From Vulcanimicrobiota bacterium (GTDB lineage Bacteria > Vulcanimicrobiota > Xenobia > Xenobiales > JADMJV01): a stretch of 64,000 nt of DNA. Location of the stretch: positions 36,007 through 100,006 of the forward strand of contig JAFKGI010000029.1 in NCBI GenBank assembly GCA_017307785.1, written 5' to 3'. Below the pieces are notes generated by a model, which ran no database searches, was not told the DNA's origin, and was given only the letters and a program-made list of their open reading frames with translations. A program made the translations under genes and the position numbers. Within the stretch, counting starts at the first letter, position 1, and each line of letters opens with the position of its first letter. Shown in pieces: positions 26,695-35,005 of the stretch.

Positions 26695-28296
26695 ATGGCC
26701 AGCGATCCGAATATTGCCATCGAAGCCGGCGATACCCTCGACAACCTTGTTCAACAATTTTCCGACCAGTTCGCTTTCTTGCGCGAGCTGGTGCAAAACA
26801 GCATCGACGCCGGCTCTACCCGGGTCGACATCGATTTTGAATATACGCCCAACAAGGACAACGAGAAGGGCGTTTTCGTGCTCCACATCAACGATACGGG
26901 CGAGGGCATGACGCGTGAAGTCATCGACACCAAGCTCACCCGCCTCTTCTCGTCCTCCAAAGAAGACGACTTTACCAAGATCGGCAAGTTCGGCATCGGC
27001 TTCGTCTCCATCTTCGCTCTGAAGCCCAAGGCCGTCTTTGTGGACACCGGTAAGGACGGCGAATACTGGCGCATCTATTTCAAAGAGGACCGCACCTTCG
27101 ACCGTCTGGTCTTACCCAGGCCGGTGGAGGGCACCCAGATCAAGTGGATCAAGGAGCTGACCGCCCGCGAGAACGAGAACTATCGCGAAGAGTCGTTCAA
27201 GACCCTGAAAAAGTGGTGTAAGCACGCGGAGGCCGAGGTCTACGTCGACGGTGAGTTGATCAACGAGCAGTTCGATCTGCCTCACAAACTGGCCGTCAGT
27301 CACGAAGCCCAGGGCACTTACATTTCGGCCGCCCCCAGCGGCGACGAACGGCCTTTCTACGGCTTTTACAATCGCGGTCTGACGCTTTTTGAGGCCAACG
27401 ACCTGGTGATTCCGGGCGTCAGTTTCAAGATTCGCTCGCGCTACCTGGAACACACCCTGACCCGCGACAACATCATCAAGGACAAGAACTACGACAAGGC
27501 CATGGCCTTGCTCAAGGAGTGCGTCGAGAAGAAGCTGCGTCCGGCCCTGTTCGCCGCCGCTCAGGCGCATACCGACGACGAAACGCTGGGCTATCTGGCT
27601 TACCACGTGGCCAAACTGCCGCCGGAGCTGGAAAATCAGCAGATCATTCCTACGCTGGGTTCCCGCAAGGCCAGCATCCGCGAACTCAAGGCCGAGGTCA
27701 AGCGCCACAAAGAGGTTCTCTATGAAGAGCAGACCAACGCGGTGGTGCAGCGCCTGGTGGATGATGGCCGTCTGGTCATTCGCTGGAATCCGGACAGTAA
27801 AGGCCTGGGCACGTTGCTCGACAAGCTGCGCGGCAACGCTCAGATGACCCGGGCCAACGAGGTCTACGCCAGCCCGACCCTGCTGACGGCCCTGCCCGAA
27901 TCGCAGGAGAAGATGATCCAGGCGGCCATGCGCATCCTGCATCGGGCCGGTAGCCCCTATCGCAAGGTGGTGGCCGGCAACTTCAACTACCCCAATTCCA
28001 CCGTGGACGGTCGCATCTACCTGGCCTGTGACAAGCCCGACGAGGTCATCCGCATCGACAAGTTTGCCCCCAAAGGCATTTTTGAGCGTCTCTTTGGCTG
28101 GAACAAGAACACCACGGTGATTTTGAACGTGGCCGATCCGTTGATCGAGCCGCATTTCCGCCTCAAGCCGGAGTTCCGCAAGGAAGGTCCCTATCTGCTG
28201 GCCTCGGCCATCGTCAGCGAAGACGGCATCGACGAGAAGACTTGCACCAAGCTCTTGGAAGCCTACCTACAGGAAGAAGACGAAGTTGGAGTTTGA
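26695..28296 (+). CDS. Hsp90/GHKL-type ATPase of the AAA+ cluster
   Basis: The first 110 residues form a Bergerat ATP-binding fold. The N box is FLRELVQNSIDAG (Glu31, Asn35, Asp38), G1 is INDTGEGM (Asp67, Gly69, Gly71), and G2 is IGKFGIGFVSIF, close to HtpG and MutL. Glu31 would be the catalytic base. The remaining 420 residues do not look like the middle and C-terminal domains of HtpG, although a RYLEHTLTRDNIIKD segment recalls the Hsp90/MutL middle domain. The ATG has an AGGAGAG site two codons before the AAA+ stop. The protein is 533 residues; HtpG has about 625. A chaperone or clamp-like role with the AAA+ protein is inferred. Confidence 0.82.
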   Translation: MASDPNIAIEAGDTLDNLVQQFSDQFAFLRELVQNSIDAGSTRVDIDFEYTPNKDNEKGVFVLHINDTGEGMTREVIDTKLTRLFSSSKEDDFTKIGKFGIGFVSIFALKPKAVFVDTGKDGEYWRIYFKEDRTFDRLVLPRPVEGTQIKWIKELTARENENYREESFKTLKKWCKHAEAEVYVDGELINEQFDLPHKLAVSHEAQGTYISAAPSGDERPFYGFYNRGLTLFEANDLVIPGVSFKIRSRYLEHTLTRDNIIKDKNYDKAMALLKECVEKKLRPALFAAAQAHTDDETLGYLAYHVAKLPPELENQQIIPTLGSRKASIRELKAEVKRHKEVLYEEQTNAVVQRLVDDGRLVIRWNPDSKGLGTLLDKLRGNAQMTRANEVYASPTLLTALPESQEKMIQAAMRILHRAGSPYRKVVAGNFNYPNSTVDGRIYLACDKPDEVIRIDKFAPKGIFERLFGWNKNTTVILNVADPLIEPHFRLKPEFRKEGPYLLASAIVSEDGIDEKTCTKLLEAYLQEEDEVGV

Positions 28297-28720
28297 GACC
28301 CAGTACCCGATCCGTGTTGAGCAGGAAGTATCCTGGGGGGAGCAAGACAAACTCGGACACGTCAACAATACCGTCTATTTCCGCTACTTTGAGAATTCTC
28401 GCATCGCTCAGTTCGAAAAGCTCGGACTGAAGTTTCCCGAGCCGGGAGGTCATGGCTTCGGACCGATTCTGGCCACGGCCACCTGCGAGTTTTTGAAACC
28501 GATTCATTTTCCGGATCGCATTCGCACCGAGACCGGCATTTGCAAATTGGGACGAAGCAGTTTTCTCCAGTTGTATCGGATTTACAGCTACGGCCAGCAA
28601 GACTACGTGGCCACCGGGACCTCCGTGTCCGTCTACTACGATTACGCGGCCGGCAAGAGTGCCCCCATCCCGGATGAGTTGCGCCAAGCCATTTTGGAGC
28701 TGGAGCAGGTGAACGCCTGA
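28286..28720 (+). CDS. Hotdog-fold acyl-CoA thioesterase (4HBT family)
   Basis: The 144-residue product is a single hotdog domain. Its signature is WGEQDKLGHVNNTVYFRYFENSR, with the Asp and His-Val-Asn-Asn expected of FadM/YbgC-like thioesterases. A second strand set (VSVYYDYAAGKSAPIP) ends the fold. It probably hydrolyses an acyl-CoA. The TTG start lies 11 bases inside the end of the Hsp90-like gene, so the two are probably coupled, though the enzyme need not act in the same process. No terminator is visible before the mre operon. Confidence 0.8.
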   Translation: MEFETQYPIRVEQEVSWGEQDKLGHVNNTVYFRYFENSRIAQFEKLGLKFPEPGGHGFGPILATATCEFLKPIHFPDRIRTETGICKLGRSSFLQLYRIYSYGQQDYVATGTSVSVYYDYAAGKSAPIPDELRQAILELEQVNA

Positions 28721-28800
28721 AAGTCCGGCGCATGCGATAGGTTTCTCCACGCAAGCACCTGTTCGTCGAACTTTTGTTCTTAAGTCGAGAGGGAGTCCGT

Positions 28801-28820
28801 CGTTTGAATGAAATTCAACG
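28801..28820 (+). promoter_or_regulatory. Hairpin directly before the mreB ribosome site
   Basis: TTGAAT and ATTCAA arms separated by GAA, extended by flanking CGT and CG, form a short hairpin or palindrome. It ends just before the AGGAGG ribosome site of the first mreB-like gene. It could act on translation or serve as an operator. No experimental support. Confidence 0.35.
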
Positions 28821-28833
28821 GCAGGAGGCTCCT

Positions 28834-29796
28834 ATGCTGATCGCCTTAGACGTTGGTTCCTATCAAACTCGTGTTGCGGTGGCCGGAAAGAGCGAGGTTC
28901 TCTGTGAACCGTCGCTGGTGGCTAACTGCTGGAGTCTGCCCCAGGCCGTAGCCGTGGGCCAGATCGCTGTTCCCATCATGCAGAGAGCGCCGGAGAGAAT
29001 CCAGGTGTTTCAGCCGGTCTCCCAGGCCCATCTGGCGGCGCCGGGAGCGGTTCAGGAGCAGTTGCGCCAGATGCTGCGGCGTCAGGGATTGCGCAGCTGG
29101 TCGCGTCCCTCGGGCCGGCTGGTTTTGCCCAGCGTGGCTTCGCCGCTGGAGCGCAAGCAGTGGGCCGAGTTGCTCAAAGATTTAGGATTCTCCAGCGTGC
29201 GCATCGTGCAGATGCCGGTGGCGGTGGCCTGGGGCAGCAGCGCCGGTGACCCGGCCGTGGCCGTAGTCGACATTGGCGCCACCACCAGCGAAATGGCTCT
29301 GGTGGCGGCCGACGTGGTCTTGCGTCGCTCCATCCGTTGGGGCGGAGATGACCTGGAGACGGCGCTGCAGCGCTGCCTTTATCAGGAGCACGGCCTGGAA
29401 GTAAGCCAGGCGACGGCCCGCTTGCTCAAGCACCAGATCAGCTGCTGGGCCGACCACTGGCCGGGCCAGAGCCTGGAAGTGCGCGGCCGCGAGCTGGCCA
29501 GCGGCCTGCCCATCTATCGGGATGTGCCGGTGGCTTCCCTGGGTCAGGCGCTGATCGAACCGCTGCAGCGCCTGCTGGAGCTGATCCGCAGCGTGCTCGA
29601 TCAGATGCCGCCGCTGCTGGCCGAATCCGTCTTGCAACAAGGTCTGATGTTGACCGGGGGAGCGGCCTATTTGCAAGGCTTGGAAGCCTATCTCAAGGAG
29701 CAGGTGGACCTGCCCGTGCAGCGGGCCCCGCGACCAATCGAAAGTGGAGTTCTAGGGGCGCTACGGGTTCGACCCGAGCTTGCCCTAGAGCCGTAG
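28834..29796 (+). CDS. mreB: MreB-family actin homologue, free-standing copy
   Basis: The ATG at 28834 has an AGGAGG ribosome site, which favours it over 28774. The 320-residue product has an MreB layout. Phosphate-1 is IALDVGS (Asp6), phosphate-2 is VVDIGATTSE (Asp146), and the adenosine motif is LMLTGGAAYLQGL. It also has MreB-like VRGRELASGLP and a PPLLAESVLQQG stretch. The normal EEP segment that supplies the hydrolytic Glu is QMP here (126-128). It lacks an N-terminal amphipathic helix. It probably binds nucleotide but may not hydrolyse it normally. It directly precedes the MreB-MreC fusion gene, with 13 bases between them. Confidence 0.82.
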   Translation: MLIALDVGSYQTRVAVAGKSEVLCEPSLVANCWSLPQAVAVGQIAVPIMQRAPERIQVFQPVSQAHLAAPGAVQEQLRQMLRRQGLRSWSRPSGRLVLPSVASPLERKQWAELLKDLGFSSVRIVQMPVAVAWGSSAGDPAVAVVDIGATTSEMALVAADVVLRRSIRWGGDDLETALQRCLYQEHGLEVSQATARLLKHQISCWADHWPGQSLEVRGRELASGLPIYRDVPVASLGQALIEPLQRLLELIRSVLDQMPPLLAESVLQQGLMLTGGAAYLQGLEAYLKEQVDLPVQRAPRPIESGVLGALRVRPELALEP

Positions 29797-29809
29797 GAGG
29801 AACCAGAGT

Positions 29810-31666
29810 ATGCTGTACAGTGAGAGCATGGAGGGACGGGCCCTGGCCGTCACCCCCAGTTGGAACCAGCGGTTTTCTTGGGCGGGTGTGCGCACCTGGC
29901 TGGAAGCCCCCGGCTTCGATGCGGCCGTTTCCGTGGGTGGCTCGCAAGTCTCGGTTACCGGCTTGAGTAAAACACAGTCTTTTCCGGCCATGCTGGCCTT
30001 CAATCAGCGCCAGCGGTGCGTGGCCCTGGGCGAAGGGGCGCGCGACCTGGAGGGCAGAGAGCCGGAAGGCGTCTCCATCTTCCAGCCCATGAAGGGCGGA
30101 GCCGTGCACGATCCGCACGGAGCCAAACTGCTGCTCGAGCAGGCGCTCAAGCGCGGCCACTGGGGCACGGCGCCCCGTCTGCTGTTGGCCGTGGGGGCCG
30201 ACCCCACCGCTCTGGAGCGGGAAACCTGGGAAGCTCTGGGCCGGAGCGTGGGGGCTCGCCAGATCGCCCTGACCAGCGAACTGCTGGCCTCGGCCATCGG
30301 GGCCGGGCTGGACGTGCTGCGTCCCCGCTGTCACATGGTCTTGCACATCGGAGCCGGTCGCTGTGAAGTGGGCGTGGTGGCCTTGGGCTCGTGCCTGGCG
30401 GTGCGCCGCGGCGAACTGGCCGGCGGCCAGATCGACGAGTCGATCCAGGAGTATGTGCGCCGCACCTATCAACTGCTGATTCACCGTCAAGACGCCGAGC
30501 GGCTCAAGATCGAGCTGGCCAACTGCAGTTCGGAGAGCGAACTGCCGGTCAGTGGACGCCACCTGGAGAGCGGAGCGCCTTTGCGGGTGACTTTGCGAGC
30601 CAACGAACTGTGGCCGATCGTGGAGCCCTTCCACGCCCAGTGGGTGCGACTGGCACGCAGCTTTCTGGCGGAAATTCCGGTCGATTGGGTGGATGACATC
30701 CAGGACCAGGGCATCCACCTGACCGGCGGCAGCACCTTGCTCTACGGGTTCTCCCAGGCTCTGCGCCAATCCACCGGTTTGACGGTGGTGCAGCCCGAAA
30801 ACCCGGCCCAGTGCACCTCCAAAGGACTGCAGATGATCCTCAAGTCCCCGGTGCTGCGCAAGGCTCTCTTCTCCCAGTTGCCCAAGCCGAAAGATGATTT
30901 CGCCCCCAAGAATCTGGTGATGCAGCGGACTTCCTTGGGCTGGAGCGCGGCCGCGGCCCTGATGGCCGTCAGCCTTTTCGTCTCGGCTGCTTCGGCTCAC
31001 GCGATGGGAGTGGGTGGACCCGACCCCTGGTTCGGCAAGCTCAGCGCCGCCCTCAACCTGGGCCTGGCCAGCGGTCAGAACCAGAAGGCCGAAAGCCGGG
31101 TCGTCAGCCAGGAAGAAAAGCGCCAGATCCAGCGTCTTCGTTCGGAAAATCAGCGGCTCTGGCGCTGGATGGCCAAACGCGAGATGAACTCCAAAGCACT
31201 GGAAGGCGGCACCCTGGCCCGCGTGGTCGGCCGCGATCCGCATCAGTGGCTGTCGGGCGTGCGTCTGAACGTGGGCAGTGCCGACGGGATCAAGCGCGGC
31301 AACCTGGTCATGGCCGACCAGGGCCTGCTGGGCCGAGTGGTTCAGGTGGACGAGCATTCTTCGCGCGTCAGCCTGTGTTTGAGCCCCTCCTCCAAGCTCT
31401 ACGGATTGATCGCCAACCGCAAGGCGGGCGGCCTGCTGCAGGGCAAGGGCATCGGCATGATGACGATGGACTTCATCGATCCGGACGCGGGCGTCAAAGA
31501 CGGGGACCCGGTGGTCACCAGCGGCCAGGACGGCCAGTATCCGCGGGGACTGCCCATCGGGGTGGTGCGCATGTTGCACCGCACCAATGAAACCAGCTTC
31601 CTGCAGGCGCAAGTGGCGCCCTACGTCAAGTTGGACGACGTCTCCGAGGTCATGGTGCTGCCGTGA
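29810..31666 (+). CDS. mreC: MreB-MreC fusion protein
   Basis: The 618-residue product combines two rod-shape proteins in one frame. About 1-360 is an MreB-like actin: GGQIDESIQEYVRRTYQLLI, AERLKIELANC, VSGRHLESGAP and IHLTGGSTLLYGF are close to MreB. Its phosphate-1 Asp is replaced by Ser41 (AVSVGGS) and the phosphate-2 Asp by His179 (LHIGAG), while the hydrolytic-site Glu157 remains. A membrane helix (about 374-398) and a coiled coil (KRQIQRLRSENQRLW) follow. The rest is an MreC beta domain (NVGSADGIKRGNLVM, GLLGRVVQVDEHSSRVSL, GQDGQYPRGLPIG). The topology works: MreB part in the cytoplasm, MreC part in the periplasm. An AGGAGGAAC site precedes the ATG; mreD overlaps the stop. Confidence 0.88.
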   Translation: MLYSESMEGRALAVTPSWNQRFSWAGVRTWLEAPGFDAAVSVGGSQVSVTGLSKTQSFPAMLAFNQRQRCVALGEGARDLEGREPEGVSIFQPMKGGAVHDPHGAKLLLEQALKRGHWGTAPRLLLAVGADPTALERETWEALGRSVGARQIALTSELLASAIGAGLDVLRPRCHMVLHIGAGRCEVGVVALGSCLAVRRGELAGGQIDESIQEYVRRTYQLLIHRQDAERLKIELANCSSESELPVSGRHLESGAPLRVTLRANELWPIVEPFHAQWVRLARSFLAEIPVDWVDDIQDQGIHLTGGSTLLYGFSQALRQSTGLTVVQPENPAQCTSKGLQMILKSPVLRKALFSQLPKPKDDFAPKNLVMQRTSLGWSAAAALMAVSLFVSAASAHAMGVGGPDPWFGKLSAALNLGLASGQNQKAESRVVSQEEKRQIQRLRSENQRLWRWMAKREMNSKALEGGTLARVVGRDPHQWLSGVRLNVGSADGIKRGNLVMADQGLLGRVVQVDEHSSRVSLCLSPSSKLYGLIANRKAGGLLQGKGIGMMTMDFIDPDAGVKDGDPVVTSGQDGQYPRGLPIGVVRMLHRTNETSFLQAQVAPYVKLDDVSEVMVLP

Positions 31667-32100
31667 GCGCGCTGCTGACCCTGGCCTTTCCGCTGCTGGC
31701 CATCTTCTGCTCCTCGCAGTATGCGGCCCTGAGTCTGGGGCTGGTGCTGCTGGCGGCCTGGCGTTACGGTTTGACCGGCGCCAGTCTGACCGGCTGCTGG
31801 GCCGGACTGTGGGGTTCGGTGCCGTGCGGGGCCATGATGCCCAGCATGTTGCTGCCGCCGCTGCTGGTCGGTTGTCTGGCCGGCTACGTGGTGGAACGGC
31901 GGCCGGTGTTGAGCTCCAGTCAGCGTCTGGTCATCGGTGGGGTTTTGAGCGCGCTGGCTCTGGTCTTGCAGTTGCTGCTCAGCGGCTACACCCCGGGGAT
32001 GATCGGTCAGACCCTGCTGGTGAGCTGGTGGAGCTTTGCTCTGTGTAGCGCGGGCCTCTTCTGGGTGGCCAGCTTTCTCTTTCCCTGGCGAGAATGGTAG
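31663..32100 (+). CDS. mreD: Rod-shape determining membrane protein MreD
   Basis: The 145-residue product is nearly all hydrophobic with about five membrane helices, the size and character of MreD. Sequence identity in MreD is always low, so the call rests on topology and gene order. The GTG start overlaps the stop of the MreB-MreC gene (GTGA), and its own stop overlaps the start of the PBP2 gene. It is expected to link MreC with the PBP2-RodA synthase in the inner membrane. Confidence 0.8.
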   Translation: MSALLTLAFPLLAIFCSSQYAALSLGLVLLAAWRYGLTGASLTGCWAGLWGSVPCGAMMPSMLLPPLLVGCLAGYVVERRPVLSSSQRLVIGGVLSALALVLQLLLSGYTPGMIGQTLLVSWWSFALCSAGLFWVASFLFPWREW

Positions 32101-33917
32101 CTGAAGAAACAGGACTGGGAGTCGGTGGTCGCCGACGTTTGATGAGCCTGGCCGGCCTGGGCACGGCGGTCATGTTGATCCTGGCGGGACGCTTCTATCA
32201 GTTGGAAGTGGTGCGCCATCAGGAACTGCTCCACAAGGCCCAGTCCAACTCGGTCTTTACCGAATACAAGACGGCCCCTCGGGGGCGCATTTGGGATCGG
32301 CACGGCAAGCTGCTGGTCACCAATGAGCCGGACTTCCAATTGGAAGGCATCCCCTTCGAGGTGCCTCACGACGCCAAGCATCTGCAGTGGCTGGCGGCGG
32401 CCACCGGCCAGGCGCCCCACAAGCTGAAGGCCCGCATCGATAAGGCTCTCAAGGTGGGACCGCTGGAGCCTTTCGTGTTTGCCAAGGCGCTGAGCACGCC
32501 CCAGGTGGTGGCCAGCACCAAGTTGCTTTCCCAGTTCAAGGGCCTGCGCCTGGTGATTCGCGAGCGTCGCCGCTTTGCCGCCGGCCTCCACGCCACCCAC
32601 AGCCTGGGTTACATGGGCGAGATCACCGCTGAGGAACTCAAGGAACTGCGGCCCAAAGGCTATATGGGCCTGGATCGCATCGGCAAGGAAGGCCTGGAGC
32701 GGACCTACGACGGCTGGTTGCGCGGCTATAAGGGCGTTTCCAAGATCTCCATCGACGCCCTGGGGCGCACCGTCAAGACCACCGAAGTGCGCCCGCCCAA
32801 ACCCGGGGCCGATTTACACCTGGCGTTGGACTGGGAACTGCAGAAAGTGGCCGAAAAGTCGCTGCAAGAGATGCTCGACCAGTTGCGTCAGGAGAATCAG
32901 GAGTTCTCGGGCGGCTCGGTGGTGGTCATGGAGGCGCAGACGGGCGCGGTTCGGGCTCTGGTCAGCCTGCCCCAGTATGATCCCAGGCCTTTTGCCCGCG
33001 GCATCACCCAGAAAGAATACACCCGGCTGATCAATCAGAAGGGGCTGCCTCTGCTGCACCGAGCCGTGCAGTCCATTGCCTCGCCCGGCTCCACCTTCAA
33101 GCTGGTCACCAGCAGCGCCGCTCTCAGCAACGGTCTGTGCAGCGCCGGCAGCGTTTTTTACTGTGGCGGCAGCTACGCCGGCGCTAACTGCTTCGTGACC
33201 TCCGGACACGGCTCCATCGGTTTCGAGGGTTCGCTGGCTCACTCGTGCGACGTGGTTTACTACATGCTGGGTGTCAAGCTGGGTGTGGAACGTCTTTCCA
33301 AGCACGCCAAGACCATGGGGCTGGGCCAGCAGACCGGCATCGATCTGCCGGGTGAGTCTGAGGGCATCCTGCCGACGGCCGACTGGAAGTGGAAGAACGT
33401 CGGGGACAAATGGTATGAGGGCGACACCGTCAACTTCTCCATCGGCCAGGGCTTTCTGTTGGTGACTCCCATCCAGATGGCGGTGGTGACGGCGGCCGTG
33501 GCCAACGGCGGCAAAGTGGTCAAGCCCCATCTGGTGCAGCAGGTGATGTCTTATCAGGGGCGGGTCCTGGCTCGTCCCGGCTTCAAGCCGCTGCGCCGCC
33601 TCCAGGTCAAGCCCAATCTGTGGGCGGCCGTGCGTCAGGGCATGCGGGGAGCGGTCCTCTATGGCACCGGTGGCGCCTGCAATTCGGAATTTGTGCAGGT
33701 GGCCGGCAAGACCGGCACCGTCGAGAACATGCCCAATAGCGAGAATCTGCACGGTCGCAACCACACCTGGTTCGTCTCCTTTGCACCCTATGAACACCCC
33801 GAGATCGTGGTGGTGGTGATGTGTGAGAAATCCGGTGGCTACGGCGGCAGCCGCTGCGCGCCAGTGGCCCGCAAGATCTACGACTACCTGTACGGTCCGA
33901 GCAAGGGGATTCGATGA
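32094..33917 (+). CDS. mrdA: Penicillin-binding protein 2, elongasome transpeptidase
   Basis: The 607-residue product has a short cytoplasmic tail and one membrane helix. A PBP dimerisation or pedestal domain follows (RGRIWDRHGKLLVTNEPDF). The transpeptidase domain has the SxxK motif SPGSTFK (Ser333, Lys336), the second motif SCD (about residue 384) and KTG in AGKTGTVENM (about residue 539). The SCD variant is also seen in E. coli PBP2. It cross-links peptidoglycan during side-wall growth, partnered with RodA. The start overlaps mreD and its stop overlaps the RodA start (ATGA). Confidence 0.94.
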   Translation: MVAEETGLGVGGRRRLMSLAGLGTAVMLILAGRFYQLEVVRHQELLHKAQSNSVFTEYKTAPRGRIWDRHGKLLVTNEPDFQLEGIPFEVPHDAKHLQWLAAATGQAPHKLKARIDKALKVGPLEPFVFAKALSTPQVVASTKLLSQFKGLRLVIRERRRFAAGLHATHSLGYMGEITAEELKELRPKGYMGLDRIGKEGLERTYDGWLRGYKGVSKISIDALGRTVKTTEVRPPKPGADLHLALDWELQKVAEKSLQEMLDQLRQENQEFSGGSVVVMEAQTGAVRALVSLPQYDPRPFARGITQKEYTRLINQKGLPLLHRAVQSIASPGSTFKLVTSSAALSNGLCSAGSVFYCGGSYAGANCFVTSGHGSIGFEGSLAHSCDVVYYMLGVKLGVERLSKHAKTMGLGQQTGIDLPGESEGILPTADWKWKNVGDKWYEGDTVNFSIGQGFLLVTPIQMAVVTAAVANGGKVVKPHLVQQVMSYQGRVLARPGFKPLRRLQVKPNLWAAVRQGMRGAVLYGTGGACNSEFVQVAGKTGTVENMPNSENLHGRNHTWFVSFAPYEHPEIVVVVMCEKSGGYGGSRCAPVARKIYDYLYGPSKGIR

Positions 33918-35005
33918 GTCTGCGCGCCGTCGTCTGTTCTCTGCTGGGCCTGCTCACGGTCGGTTGGCTGGCGGTCTGGTCTTCGGCCGGCTGGGCCGGC
34001 GAAGGCTCCCGACAACTCACCCACATCGTGATCGGTCTGGGTCTGCTGGGCCTGTGCGCCCAGAGCCGGCCGCTGAGCGTGCGTCCGCTGGCTCTTCCCT
34101 ACTTTTTCGCCTCGGCCGCCGCGCTTTTGCTGGTGCTGCTGCCGGGGGTCGGTCAGACGGTCAACGGGTCGCAGCGCTGGCTGGCGCTGGGCCCCCTGGG
34201 CAACTGGCAGCCGTCGGAGTTTTCCAAGCTGGCTCTGATTCTGATTCTGGCGCGTGTCTACCAGGGGCGCAAACCCGGCTGGCGGGCTTTTCTGACCGCC
34301 GGCGCCTGCACCGGTCTGCTGTTCGCCCTGATTGCCAAGCAGCCCGACCTGGGCACGGCCCTGGTGCTGGGCGCCATTTTCCTGGGCATGAGCTGGGTGG
34401 CCGGCGCTCCTCCGTTGGGCTTGTTTGGCCTGGTCGGAGGGGGAGCTGCCCTGGCGCCTTTCGTGCTCCACGACTACCAGAAGAACCGACTGCTGATTTT
34501 CTTGCATCCGGAAACCGACCCGCGCGGGCTGGGCTACCACATCACCCAGTCGCAGCTGGCTATCGGGTCGGGTGGCTGGGTGGGCCAGGGATTGGGCCAG
34601 GGAGCGCTTTCTCAGAACGGCTTCGTGCCCGAGAACTGGACCGACTTCGTGTTCTCGGTGATCGGGGAGGAGCTCGGATTGCTGGGCGCCTGGGGTTTGC
34701 TGGCCCTGGGAGCGCTGCTGGCGGTGCAGCTGCTGCGCGTCAGCTGGAGCTGTCGGGACCGCTACGAATCGCTGGTGTGCAGCGGAGTCTGCACCTTGCT
34801 GGGCTTCCAGGGGCTGGTCAACCTGAGCATGACGGTCGGACTGGCGCCGGTGGTCGGGATTCCGCTGCCGTTTTGCACCTACGGAGGCAGCGCCATGCTC
34901 ATCAACCTGGTGGGCATCGGCCTGGTCATGGGGGCGGCGCAGGCGGACAACACCGCCCCCAAGCTGCAGGAGCTGTTGAAGAAGACCGAGCCCGGAGCGG
35001 ACTAG
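33914..35005 (+). CDS. mrdB: RodA/SEDS peptidoglycan glycosyltransferase
   Basis: The 363-residue product is a multi-pass membrane protein with SEDS-family motifs: QRWLALGPLGNWQPSEFSKL, AKQPDLGTALVL, GLGYHITQSQLAIGSGG, FSVIGEELGLLGA and a late GIPLPFCTYGGSAML. The Asp of the catalytic loop (QPDLGT) and the GEE segment are present. It polymerises glycan strands with PBP2. It is the last gene of the mre operon and overlaps the convergent ankyrin gene by four bases, so there is no terminator at this junction. Confidence 0.94.
   Translation: MSLRAVVCSLLGLLTVGWLAVWSSAGWAGEGSRQLTHIVIGLGLLGLCAQSRPLSVRPLALPYFFASAAALLLVLLPGVGQTVNGSQRWLALGPLGNWQPSEFSKLALILILARVYQGRKPGWRAFLTAGACTGLLFALIAKQPDLGTALVLGAIFLGMSWVAGAPPLGLFGLVGGGAALAPFVLHDYQKNRLLIFLHPETDPRGLGYHITQSQLAIGSGGWVGQGLGQGALSQNGFVPENWTDFVFSVIGEELGLLGAWGLLALGALLAVQLLRVSWSCRDRYESLVCSGVCTLLGFQGLVNLSMTVGLAPVVGIPLPFCTYGGSAMLINLVGIGLVMGAAQADNTAPKLQELLKKTEPGAD

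Noticed and set aside
22882..28296. ATPase cluster as an anti-phage defence island
   Set aside because: No nuclease, toxin or sensor effector, no mobility genes, no shift in composition, and it sits between housekeeping operons. Not excluded, but not supported.
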